Origin: DAOVGZ01 sp964477815
GTDB lineage: Bacteria > Babelota > Babeliae > Babelales > Vermiphilaceae
Length of the DNA stretch: 36,837 nucleotides
Reading direction: 5' to 3'
Assembly: GCA_964477815.1 (NCBI GenBank)
Contig: CAYZEO010000007.1
Location: forward strand, 1-36,837
Every line of letters starts with the position of its first letter. The first letter of the stretch is position 1. The translations under genes and the position numbers were made by a program. Positions 1 through 7,947 of this stretch are shown piece by piece. The notes under the pieces are model-generated. The model was not told where the DNA came from, searched no databases, and saw only the letters and a program-made list of their open reading frames with translations.

Positions 1-1650
1 TTTGAAAAAAATCCCGACTTTAAAAATCAATTTCAACAATCAGTTTCCCACATTCTTGTTGATGAATACCAAGACACAAATCTTGTTCAACATCAACTTC
101 TGAAGCACATGTGCCTTAATGAGAAAAAAAAGTTAACAGCCCAATCCATATGTATTGTAGGCGACGAAGACCAATCAATTTATTCATGGCGAGGTGCAGC
201 AGTCACAAACATCATCAATTTCAAAAAAGATTTTCCGCAAACGAAAACGATCAAGGTCGAACAAAATTATCGATCGGTTCAACCAATTTTAGATGTTGCC
301 AATCAGGTTATAAAAAACAACATCAACAGAAATCCCAAAAAACTTTGGACCGAAAAAAAAGCAATCGACCGAATTCGCGTGGTAACCTGCATGTCCGAAC
401 ATCAGGAAGGTAGCGCTGTTGCCCAGCTTTTAAAAACAGCAAGCGATCAGCAACCTCTCAGTTCAATCGCAATTTTATACCGGGCACACTACCAGTCACG
501 AGCTATTGAAGAATCACTCATTAAAAGCACAATAGCGTACAAAATAATCGGTGGAATTCAATTTTATGAACGAAAAGAAATTAAAGATATTCTTGCCTAC
601 CTTCGACTAATTGTAAACCCATTTGACCGTGCATCCTTTTTCAGAATTATCAACATACCAACACGAGGCTTGGGCGCAAAATTTGAAGAACTATTTTACG
701 AAAGATGGAATACGGAATCTTTTTTTAGTTTCAAAGATATCACTAGAGATATTCTCCATGACAAACAGATAACACGCGCTAAAGATGCATCACTCAATCA
801 ATTTCTTACAATTTTTGAAACGATTGATGAAAAAGCAAAGCCGAGCACAGCAATTGAGCACATCATCACAACAACTACATATCTAACCTACTTAAAAAAT
901 AAATACGAGAGGGATGAATCTCAAACTAGAATTGACAACGTTAAAGAATTACTTCGTTCAGTCAAATATCTCGAAGAACAGGGAATTGAAACAATTGGGC
1001 AATTTCTTGATGAAGTAGCGCTAATACAACAAAAAGCTTCCACAGATGACGAAGAAAAAGATGCGGTCGTAATGATGACACTCCATGCAGCAAAAGGACT
1101 AGAATTTCACACCGTTATTATTGTCGGGCTAGAAGAGGGGCTCCTGCCAAGCTCCCGCTCATTTGTCGACTCTGATGCGCTAGAAGAAGAGCGTCGACTG
1201 TTTTATGTTGGCATCACTCGAGCACAAGAACGACTCTTGTTAACCCACTCAAAATATCGATACACTTACGGTGCTATGAACCATCAACCGCCTTCACGCT
1301 TTCTTGCAGAACTTCCTGTGCAACAGTTCAAACACCATGATTGCTCTCGTTCACGCATTCATCAGATTGACAGCCTATTTGCAGACTGGATATGTCTAAA
1401 AAAAAGAACCGCATCACGTCCTGAGGTCTTCACCTTCGGACCAGCACGCACAACACAACAAGCAGAAAAAAAGATCCAAAAAACATCTCGGGCATCCGGT
1501 TGGAAAAAAAACCAACCAGTCCAGCACAAAAAATTCGGTGTCGGAATTATTCAGCGAGTAGAAAAAAAGACCGCCAGTACTACCTACCTGACGGTCAAAT
1601 TTAAATTTGGAACAAAAAAATTGGACTCAAAATTTCTCGTGAAATTGTAA
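1..1650 (+). CDS. UvrD/PcrA-type superfamily 1 DNA helicase, 5'-truncated by window edge
   Basis: ATP-dependent 3'-5' DNA helicase of the UvrD/PcrA/Rep family, which acts in nucleotide excision and mismatch repair and in clearing stalled replication. Frame 1 is open from base 1, so the gene starts left of the window and the ATG at 109 is internal. The Walker B motif LVDEYQDTN lies before that ATG. Further motifs follow in order: GDEDQSIYSWRGA (motif III), NYRS (motif IV), TLHAAKGLEF (motif V) and VGITRAQERL (motif VI). The last 45 residues (HKKFGVGII onwards) match the C-terminal Tudor-like domain of PcrA/UvrD that binds RNA polymerase. The Walker A part is missing from view. The stop is one base from the convergent stop of the next gene. 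PcrA and UvrD cannot be told apart here, so no symbol is given. Confidence 0.93.
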   Translation, partial: FEKNPDFKNQFQQSVSHILVDEYQDTNLVQHQLLKHMCLNEKKKLTAQSICIVGDEDQSIYSWRGAAVTNIINFKKDFPQTKTIKVEQNYRSVQPILDVANQVIKNNINRNPKKLWTEKKAIDRIRVVTCMSEHQEGSAVAQLLKTASDQQPLSSIAILYRAHYQSRAIEESLIKSTIAYKIIGGIQFYERKEIKDILAYLRLIVNPFDRASFFRIINIPTRGLGAKFEELFYERWNTESFFSFKDITRDILHDKQITRAKDASLNQFLTIFETIDEKAKPSTAIEHIITTTTYLTYLKNKYERDESQTRIDNVKELLRSVKYLEEQGIETIGQFLDEVALIQQKASTDDEEKDAVVMMTLHAAKGLEFHTVIIVGLEEGLLPSSRSFVDSDALEEERRLFYVGITRAQERLLLTHSKYRYTYGAMNHQPPSRFLAELPVQQFKHHDCSRSRIHQIDSLFADWICLKKRTASRPEVFTFGPARTTQQAEKKIQKTSRASGWKKNQPVQHKKFGVGIIQRVEKKTASTTYLTVKFKFGTKKLDSKFLVKL

Positions 1651-1651
1651 T

Positions 1652-3964
1652 CTACTCAACCCCCTCCAGCTCTTCTTGCTTTATTATTTTCTTTTCTGCT
1701 TCATTGTAACGCTTTTGCAACATTTCTATCTTTTGCGCCATCTTTTTGTCATCTTTTTTGAGTTTTATTATTGCTTTCAATAAATTTTCTGCACTCAAAA
1801 GATCATCTTGCGAACCTTTGCCATTTTCAATTTTTTTTATAAATTTTCTAAACAAATATTCTGCAAAAACATCCATCCGCTCTTTTCTAACATCATTTAT
1901 AATTTGGGTTACCTTTTCCTTACCCTCTTGCGTTCTCATTTTACTCTTCAAAGCAACCATTTTTTTGTACAACTTAATGACGCCATCTTTTGATTTTGCG
2001 GGAACCTGGGCAATCTCTTTTTGTAGCTTCTTTATCTTCCCCAAAAAATTCCGCTCTTCTTTCTCACTTCTTTGCTTATTTTCAATCCATTTAAAATCTT
2101 CGTCGCTTATTTTTATCCAACCGAATCTGCGCATCTGACTTATTTTTCTTGAAGGTATTTTTTCAAATATTTTTCTGGCAGCATCCGACAACTCATCTAA
2201 GATATTCTTCTTTATAATAGAAATATTTCTCTTATTCAAAATACCTTTTTCTTCTGCGTGTTTTAATCTCAATGCATTTATTAATACTGCTTGATCAAAA
2301 GATGCATAATACGATTTATAATTCCAAATGTTGAAATTTTTATCCTTCCCTAAAGAAGCCAATCTGTTACCTGAAAGTGGCAACAGATAAATAACCGAAC
2401 TCCCATGCTTCAACTCTTGAATTTGTTCGTATTTTCCTTTTTCGTTCTTTTCAAAAATCTTAATAACCCCTTGCTTCCCCCACGAAGCAAATCTGTTGCC
2501 CGAAAGTGGCAACAGATAAACAACCGAACTCCCATGCTTCAACTCTTGAATTTGTTCGTATTTCCCTTTTTTGTTCTTTTTCCAAATCTTAATATTTCCA
2601 TACTCCCCTCCCGAAGCAAATATATCATCCGTAAGTGATGATATAGAAGTGACCGAACCCCCATGCTTCAGCTTTTGAATTTCTTCGTATTTCCCTTTTT
2701 TGTTCTTTTTCCAAATCTTAATATCTCCATCCCTCCCCCATGAAGCAAATATATTGCCCGAAAGCTTTGAAAGGTTATTGGCCCAAGAGTGAACCAGTTT
2801 TTGAATTTTTTCGTATTTTCCTTTTTTGTTCTTTTTAAAAATTTTAATATATCCCAACCCGCCCCCCCTCGCCGAAGCAAATTTTTCATCCGAAAGCGGT
2901 AATAGATCAGCAGCCCCAGGGCAAGCTAGTTCTTGAATCTCTTTGTATTTTCCTTTTTCGTTCTTTTCCAAAATCTTAATAACCCCTTGCTTCCCCCGCG
3001 AAGCAAATATATCATCCGTAAGTGATGATATAGAAGTGACCGAACCCCCATGCTTCAGCTTTTGAATTTCTTCGTATTTCCCTTTTTTGTTCTTTTTCCA
3101 AATCTTAATATTTCCATACTCCCCTCCCGAAGCAAATATATCATCCGTAAGTGATGATATAGAATTGACCCGACTCCCATGATTCAGCTTTTGAATTGCC
3201 TTGTATTTCCCTTCTTCGTTCTTTTTCCAAATATTAATAACCCCTTGCTTCTCCCACAAAGCAAATCTGTTACCAGAAGATAATAACGAACTAATTAACC
3301 AACGCCCATGCTTTAGTTCTATTGTATCGATTGGCTTGTTTCCAAAAAATATTTCACATGCCACATTATTCAAAACATCATCAGGAATTTTATTTACAAA
3401 TTCACACAGCTTACCCTCATCTTTCAAAAAATTGAGATAGTCTTCTTCTGTTATTTTACTTGTTACAATACATTCCAGAACTTCCCTGAGTAAATCTCGC
3501 AGAGGGAAAAAAACAACAACCTTCTTTATCGACTTAGTTTTTGTTGGCTCTTCGTATTCCGTCCTCGTTGCTCCAAAAAAATATGCCAATTGAGCAAGCC
3601 GAATTAACCTTTCAAAACTCAAACTTTTAAGGGCGGTTTTATCGTCTGAAAGTTTTGCATAATTCTCAATATCCTTCAGTTCTATATCTTTCGCCCAAGA
3701 ACCTTGCATAAATGAATCAAGGTAAATGGTAAATTCATTATTGTCTTTATTGAAATATTCATATCTTGTGGTATCACCAAAAATAGACTCAATTTCTTTG
3801 AATTTGCTGGAAAGGAATAATCCTTTTTGTGTTATTGGAACATTTATATCCTTAAAGACTAGAATAATCTTAGTATCTTTATTAATATGTTTAGCTTTCT
3901 TCATCCCGAGAACAATGTGCGCAGAAAACAACAAAACAACTGCCAACAAACCTTTTTTATTCAT
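1652..3964 (-). CDS. Secreted WD-like beta-propeller repeat protein, 770 aa
   Basis: No characterised family was recognised as a whole. Residues 1-20 are a Sec-type signal peptide (two Lys, then a hydrophobic core ending VLG-MKK). Residues 30-210 are mixed alpha/beta, with a segment at 179-209 that aligns ungapped with the 591-aa secreted protein at 25015. Residues 219-551 are eight units of about 43 aa, each of the form HG..V..I..L....FASGG..G.IKIW followed by a Lys-rich KKNKKGKYE.IQ.LK. This looks like a WD-type propeller in which the D of WD is replaced. Residues 560-770 are helical and charged, probably coiled coil. An AGGA ribosome site lies 8-9 bases before the ATG. It lies 21 bases after the 203-aa gene on the same strand, so the two are probably co-transcribed. 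An exported protein-protein interaction scaffold or host-directed effector is inferred only. Confidence 0.8.
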   Translation of the reverse strand: MNKKGLLAVVLLFSAHIVLGMKKAKHINKDTKIILVFKDINVPITQKGLFLSSKFKEIESIFGDTTRYEYFNKDNNEFTIYLDSFMQGSWAKDIELKDIENYAKLSDDKTALKSLSFERLIRLAQLAYFFGATRTEYEEPTKTKSIKKVVVFFPLRDLLREVLECIVTSKITEEDYLNFLKDEGKLCEFVNKIPDDVLNNVACEIFFGNKPIDTIELKHGRWLISSLLSSGNRFALWEKQGVINIWKKNEEGKYKAIQKLNHGSRVNSISSLTDDIFASGGEYGNIKIWKKNKKGKYEEIQKLKHGGSVTSISSLTDDIFASRGKQGVIKILEKNEKGKYKEIQELACPGAADLLPLSDEKFASARGGGLGYIKIFKKNKKGKYEKIQKLVHSWANNLSKLSGNIFASWGRDGDIKIWKKNKKGKYEEIQKLKHGGSVTSISSLTDDIFASGGEYGNIKIWKKNKKGKYEQIQELKHGSSVVYLLPLSGNRFASWGKQGVIKIFEKNEKGKYEQIQELKHGSSVIYLLPLSGNRLASLGKDKNFNIWNYKSYYASFDQAVLINALRLKHAEEKGILNKRNISIIKKNILDELSDAARKIFEKIPSRKISQMRRFGWIKISDEDFKWIENKQRSEKEERNFLGKIKKLQKEIAQVPAKSKDGVIKLYKKMVALKSKMRTQEGKEKVTQIINDVRKERMDVFAEYLFRKFIKKIENGKGSQDDLLSAENLLKAIIKLKKDDKKMAQKIEMLQKRYNEAEKKIIKQEELEGVE
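2312..3310 (-). repeat. Tandem approx. 129-bp coding repeats (propeller units)
   Basis: Eight tandem units (43, 43, 43, 44, 42, 43, 43 and about 32 codons) encode the propeller blades of the 770-aa secreted protein. Two segments, 2612-2724 and 2999-3111, are identical over 113 bp and lie exactly 387 bp (three units) apart. Units 6-8 also share long near-identical stretches. This indicates recent unit duplication or gene conversion. Confidence 0.85.
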
Positions 3965-3985
3965 CCTATTTATCCTTTTTTTAAC

Positions 3986-4597
3986 CTACCATCGGGCACC
4001 AAGATTCAGCCTTCCGTTATCTTCACGCATTACCAGTCCATCCTCTGCACGGACAATGTTTTCCAACAACACTTCTTTGGCAGCACTTGTACCAACTGGA
4101 AGCGGGGCGGCTAAAGATTTCCCTTGAAACATCAAGGCATTTTCGTCCTGCATCAGAACTGGAATATTTGCGTTGTAATCTAAAACAATATCCTTACCAA
4201 TAAGCTTACCATTACCCAAACGAACGCCATCTCCAGGAGTTATAAAGTGTCCACGCCTTGTGTGCACAATCATGTACTCTTTTTCTTGGATAGTCGGATT
4301 GTCTTTTAGATACGGCCCCTCCCATTTTTGAGGATACGCAAGATACATTGAGCCAACTTCTGAACCTGCAAATTTTTCTACATTAAGAAAATTGATAGGG
4401 TCTTTTTGATAATCAAAATCGATAATCTTGCATGTTTTATCAATACGCTCGAAAATTTTAACAAGCTCGCTGACTTCCTGAGAAATAATCTGCTCCGACC
4501 CAACACGAACTTGATAAAAAAACCGAAAAACAGCCAACCCAACAAGTATCACAAACAATACAACTGTAAGAATAGGAAAAATAGTATGCTTGTTCAT
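3986..4597 (-). CDS. Single-pass membrane protein of unknown function, 203 aa
   Basis: Not assigned to a characterised family. Residues 5-30 form one hydrophobic segment (FPILTVVLFVILVGLAVF), followed by about 170 extracytoplasmic residues if the orientation is N-in. The segment KIFERIDKTCKIIDFDYQKD and the later WEGPYLKDNP loosely recall the layout of type II/IV pseudopilins (N-terminal hydrophobic helix, then a small globular domain with a WxGPY loop). There is no type III signal-peptidase site (no Gly-Phe-x5-Glu), so that relation is only a suggestion. ITPGDGVRLGNGKLIG looks like a beta turn-rich domain. A strong AGGAGG ribosome site lies 6 bases before the ATG. It is the first gene of a probable two-gene unit with the downstream propeller protein, and a possible promoter is at 4631-4660. 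Confidence 0.75.
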   Translation of the reverse strand: MNKHTIFPILTVVLFVILVGLAVFRFFYQVRVGSEQIISQEVSELVKIFERIDKTCKIIDFDYQKDPINFLNVEKFAGSEVGSMYLAYPQKWEGPYLKDNPTIQEKEYMIVHTRRGHFITPGDGVRLGNGKLIGKDIVLDYNANIPVLMQDENALMFQGKSLAAPLPVGTSAAKEVLLENIVRAEDGLVMREDNGRLNLGARW

Positions 4598-4630
4598 CTT
4601 CGCCTCCTTGGAACCCCTCTAACCCTAATA

Positions 4631-4660
4631 CCTATACCACAGTAACAAAACACCAAACAA
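4631..4660 (-). promoter_or_regulatory. Possible sigma70-type promoter for the 203-aa gene
   Basis: Minus-strand TTGTTT (4655-4660), an 18-bp spacer, then TATAGG (4631-4636) preceded by TGG, giving an extended -10 form. It lies about 35 bases upstream of the 203-aa gene start. The match to consensus is moderate. Confidence 0.35.
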
Positions 4661-4778
4661 AAATGCAAAGATCCAGCTTAGAGGCAACTTTAAACAAAGC
4701 AGCTTTCCGTATACAAAACAAAAAAATTTTTCTACAATTTGGAAAAAGAAGCGCAAAAAACAAAAAAGGAGCGACTCT

Positions 4779-5600
4779 ATGTTCCCGCTACTACACTGGA
4801 AAGATTTCATTGAAATTGTCTTTTTCTCATCTCTATTTTATTATGCATCACGATGGTTAAAAAAAGACAAACAAAAAAATCTACTCATTCCTTTCTACAG
4901 CTATTGCGCTTTGTGTTTTAGTGCACATTATCTAGAGCTGACAACCGTAAGCTATACACTCTTTTTATTCGCTCCGGTGGCTGCAATGATTTTCATCGTC
5001 ATACATCAGGAACAACTGCAGCGAAATTTTATCTCACTCAAAAATATCACACCTGCCAAGCAAGTTCATCTTGATTGGCTCGAAACTCTCATTAAAACAG
5101 CTTTGTTGACCATCAACAATGGAAAAAAGGTAACATATATTATTGAAAGGGAAGATTCACCTCAAGACACTATCTCGACATCTCTTCAATTTAACGCTCA
5201 ACTGGAGCAGGGCCTTCTTGAGATTTTGATAGCGAGTAGTTCATTTGATCAAAATCGAATGATCTGGGTCAACACAAAGGGGCAGCTGGTCGGCATCAAT
5301 GCAGAGTGGCGCACACCATCCAGTTCTGTAGAATTTGAAACTGCGGCTGAAAAATTACCACAATGGAAAAAAAACGCCCTCTTTTTCACCACAAAAACAG
5401 ACTCCATCGTTGTGCACATTAATCCTACAAGTAGAACATTTGATGTTGTACTCAATGGAATGGTAATAGATCGAATGCATGCAACAAAAACATTAGAATT
5501 ATTAAAAAAATATGTTGTGTATAAAAAGAATCCTGCCAAGGGAGTGATAGACCATGAAAACGTTTCTAAAAAGCGTTCTGTTCAACAACGTTCAACTTAA
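4779..5600 (+). CDS. CdaA-like membrane protein with degenerate diadenylate cyclase domain
   Basis: CdaA family by architecture and synteny, but probably catalytically dead. CdaA normally makes cyclic di-AMP from two ATP. Here residues 8-25, 34-50 and 57-76 are hydrophobic membrane segments. The boundary segment YLELTTVSYTLFLFAP followed by IVIHQEQLQRNF matches the CdaA pattern YLGLSTLQW...IIFQPELRR. Residues 115-245 follow the DAC fold (ERED..QDTI...LQFNAQ, then TDSIVVHIN and VVLNG, matching IERD, IPLNAK, TDSLTIIVS and VAKNG). The DGA motif expected near residues 157-161 reads FDQNR, and the RHR motif expected near 195-199 reads QWKKN, so both catalytic signatures are gone. AGGAG lies 7 bases before the ATG. 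It overlaps the CdaR gene by 47 bp and heads the cdaA-cdaR-glmM order. It may bind CdaR or GlmM as a regulatory pseudoenzyme. Confidence 0.8.
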   Translation: MFPLLHWKDFIEIVFFSSLFYYASRWLKKDKQKNLLIPFYSYCALCFSAHYLELTTVSYTLFLFAPVAAMIFIVIHQEQLQRNFISLKNITPAKQVHLDWLETLIKTALLTINNGKKVTYIIEREDSPQDTISTSLQFNAQLEQGLLEILIASSSFDQNRMIWVNTKGQLVGINAEWRTPSSSVEFETAAEKLPQWKKNALFFTTKTDSIVVHINPTSRTFDVVLNGMVIDRMHATKTLELLKKYVVYKKNPAKGVIDHENVSKKRSVQQRST

Positions 5601-5940
5601 ACTTTTTTCACTCATATGTGGATACGTTTGTTGGTCAATCATTAGCGAAACACGAACCAACGATGTATGGATCGATGTCCCGGTCTGCTTCTATCAAGCG
5701 AAAAATAATTGTACAATTAAAGCGCCGGAGACGGTAAAAGTCAGGTTGACTGGGAAAAGACCAGATTTGCGGAAACTTGACACAAAAAAAACTGCCGTCC
5801 ATATTGATACCCGCGCACTTTCGGAAGGAGAACAAACAATACCTCTATCTGACAAGCAAATAATGCTTCCCGATAATGTGCAGGTAACAGGATGGGCACC
5901 AACACATGTAAATGTAAAACTTAATAATATCACTACATAA
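5554..5940 (+). CDS. cdaR: YbbR-domain protein (CdaR-like), single YbbR domain
   Basis: CdaR/YbbR proteins are membrane-anchored, extracytoplasmic regulators of CdaA. This one has an N-terminal anchor (residues about 14-30, VQLKLFSLICGYVCWSII, with the typical SEx/W end) followed by a single YbbR domain (VPVCFY..., PETVKVRLTGKRPDLRKL, VHIDTRALSEGEQTIPL, VNVKLN). Characterised Firmicute CdaR has several YbbR repeats, so at 128 aa this is a minimal version. The ATG at 5554 has GGGAGTG 8 bases upstream and lies inside the 3' end of the CdaA-like gene, suggesting translational coupling. It is followed by glmM 16 bases downstream. Retention of CdaR next to a catalytically degenerate CdaA is noteworthy. 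Confidence 0.85.
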   Translation: MKTFLKSVLFNNVQLKLFSLICGYVCWSIISETRTNDVWIDVPVCFYQAKNNCTIKAPETVKVRLTGKRPDLRKLDTKKTAVHIDTRALSEGEQTIPLSDKQIMLPDNVQVTGWAPTHVNVKLNNITT

Positions 5941-5956
5941 ACAGAGAAAAACAACC

Positions 5957-7291
5957 ATGAGCAACAATCTATTTGGAACAGATGGAATTAGAAAAAAGGT
6001 TGGGCAACCACCCCTTTCTCTTGAATCAATAATACAACTGGGACAAGCAATTGCACAATGGGCACAAACAAAATATGGAAAAAAACCAACAGTTCTTTTG
6101 GGGCACGATACCAGAGAATCTTGTTCTTTTTTAAAAGCTGCACTCAAAAGCGGCCTTTTTTTACATTCGACAACTGTTTATGACGCCGGCGTGTTACCAA
6201 CCCCAGGCGTTTTCAACCTCATTCATAAAGAAGCCGGGTTTGATTTTGGAATCGTTATTTCTGCATCCCACAACCCGTACATCGACAACGGCATTAAAAT
6301 AATAGACGCCCGATCAGGAAAACTTGGATTGGAATGTGAACGAGAAATTTCTCAGCTCTTTGAAAACATTGGAATGGAACAAGAACAACACGATTACACC
6401 AAGTTAGGATGTGATCTGGACTGGCCGGAAGCCAAACAGCGTTACATTGATGATATACTCAGTCATTTTAAAAATGATCTACTTGTTGACAAAACAGTTG
6501 TTCTTGATTGCGCTAATGGCGCAACTTGTACAATTGCTCCGCAAATTTTCAAGCAGCTTGGCGCACATGTGATACCGATTCATAGTTTTCCAACCGGAAT
6601 AAATATAAACTGTAGCTGTGGCTCAACAGCTCCACAAAATCTGCAACAACAAGTACTGAAACATAATGCTGACATCGGTTTTGCTTTCGACGGCGACGGA
6701 GACAGGGTAACAGCAATCAACCGCCAAGGAAAAATAAAAGATGGCGATGATATTCTCGCTCTTCTTTCTCAGCACTCACTGTACAAAAATCAACATTCGG
6801 TTGTCGGAACCATCATGACAAACCAGGGACTCGAGATTTTTTTACAAAAACAAAACAGGCAATTAATTCGCACAACCGTTGGAGACAAATTTGTTGCTGA
6901 GGCACTAGAACAAGAAGAGCTGATGCTTGGCGGCGAACAGTCTGGACACATTATAGCGCACGATTATTTAAACATTGGTGACGGTATTTTTGCAGCATTA
7001 CGCATTGTGGAAACAATACGGGAAGCGGATAACTGGGACTTAAAAACATTTGATAAATATCCTCAAGTTATGGTCAATCTACCAATAAAGAATAAAAAAG
7101 ACCTTAATGATCCAGAACTTGCCAACATCATCGCTGCAAGCAAATCACAACTTGATGCTGGAAGACTTGTTGTACGATACTCTGGAACTGAACCGATCCT
7201 GAGAGTTATGGTAGAAGAGGTTACGCATGATGATGCGTATCGCATATGTACAGGATTATCAAAATCTTTGGAAAGAGAGTTAACTGAGTAG
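5957..7291 (+). CDS. glmM: Phosphoglucosamine mutase GlmM
   Basis: Interconverts glucosamine-6-phosphate and glucosamine-1-phosphate on the route to UDP-GlcNAc for peptidoglycan and lipid A. At 444 aa it has the usual length. It begins FGTDGIR. The phosphoserine loop ISASHNPY carries the catalytic Ser104, the metal loop DGDGDR is at 245-250, the sugar-binding loop GGEQSGH lies in the third domain, and the phosphate-binding RYSGTEP loop is near the C terminus. All four signature loops are intact, so the enzyme should be active. It is the third gene of the cdaA-cdaR-glmM order. The ribosome site is weak (AGAGA), consistent with translation coupled to the preceding genes. Presence of GlmM implies amino-sugar synthesis for a cell envelope. 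Confidence 0.97.
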   Translation: MSNNLFGTDGIRKKVGQPPLSLESIIQLGQAIAQWAQTKYGKKPTVLLGHDTRESCSFLKAALKSGLFLHSTTVYDAGVLPTPGVFNLIHKEAGFDFGIVISASHNPYIDNGIKIIDARSGKLGLECEREISQLFENIGMEQEQHDYTKLGCDLDWPEAKQRYIDDILSHFKNDLLVDKTVVLDCANGATCTIAPQIFKQLGAHVIPIHSFPTGININCSCGSTAPQNLQQQVLKHNADIGFAFDGDGDRVTAINRQGKIKDGDDILALLSQHSLYKNQHSVVGTIMTNQGLEIFLQKQNRQLIRTTVGDKFVAEALEQEELMLGGEQSGHIIAHDYLNIGDGIFAALRIVETIREADNWDLKTFDKYPQVMVNLPIKNKKDLNDPELANIIAASKSQLDAGRLVVRYSGTEPILRVMVEEVTHDDAYRICTGLSKSLERELTE

Positions 7292-7302
7292 GGGGAGCGC
7301 TG

Positions 7303-7947
7303 ATGTCTTGGGAAAAAATAAAATCTATTATTTTTAAACCATTTCGACTGTTATGGTCACTTTTTTTAAATGGGCTCATAACCCTTTTGCCTATCGCACT
7401 TACCACTGTTGTGTTCACAATAACATTCAAATTGATTCAAGGATGGCTCGAACCACTACAAGATTTTCGTCCCGCATTTTTAAAAATGGTCCCATACTCC
7501 GAAATTCTTCTTGTTTTTGTCGCAATTCTTTTTGTTGGCATTATTTTAAGAGTACTTGTCCTGCGGTCAATCATACATTCGACAGAAAACTTAATTTCAA
7601 AAATTCCACTAGTCCGTCCTGTTTATTTGGGAATCAAGCAACTAGTACAAGCATTTGGAGTACAGGACAAACGAAGTTTTAAAAAGGTTGTTCTGATAGA
7701 ATTTCCACGTAAAAATATGTACAGCCTCGGTTTTTTAACAAGCAAAATGTCGCAACAACTAACACCCAACGTTGATGAAAAATACTTTAGTATTTTTATC
7801 CCAACAACACCAAACCCAACAAGCGGTTACTTTATCATGTTGCCCGAAAAAGACATAATGGTTGTTGACCTGAGCCATCAAGAAGCGATGGCACTAATTA
7901 TTTCTGGAGGAATTATCCAACCCGACCGATTTAAAGATCCGATTTAA
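7303..7947 (+). CDS. DUF502 family integral membrane protein
   Basis: Matches the DUF502 family, widespread membrane proteins of unknown function. There are two N-terminal membrane segments: residues about 17-42 (LFLNGLITLLPIALTTVVFT) and about 66-88 (EILLVFVAILFVGIILRVLV). The family-typical cytoplasmic region follows: IPLVRPVYLGIKQL, KKVVLIEFPRKNMYSLGFLT, FIPTTPNPTSGYFIMLPEKD and then VVDLSHQEAMALIISGGI. A GGGGGAG ribosome site lies 5 bases before the ATG, 11 bases after glmM, so it is probably the fourth gene of that operon. Its stop codon overlaps the stop of the convergent HolA-like gene by 4 bp. The family call is confident, but the function is unknown. Confidence 0.88.
   Translation: MSWEKIKSIIFKPFRLLWSLFLNGLITLLPIALTTVVFTITFKLIQGWLEPLQDFRPAFLKMVPYSEILLVFVAILFVGIILRVLVLRSIIHSTENLISKIPLVRPVYLGIKQLVQAFGVQDKRSFKKVVLIEFPRKNMYSLGFLTSKMSQQLTPNVDEKYFSIFIPTTPNPTSGYFIMLPEKDIMVVDLSHQEAMALIISGGIIQPDRFKDPI

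Noticed and set aside
2312..3310. CRISPR-like regular repeats
   Set aside because: The 129-bp periodicity is coding, in frame, and makes propeller blades; there are no short repeats with unique spacers. No CRISPR array was seen anywhere in the window.
3726..4127. 133-codon plus-strand ORF
   Set aside because: Antisense across the junction of two minus-strand genes with good ribosome sites; no protein-like features.
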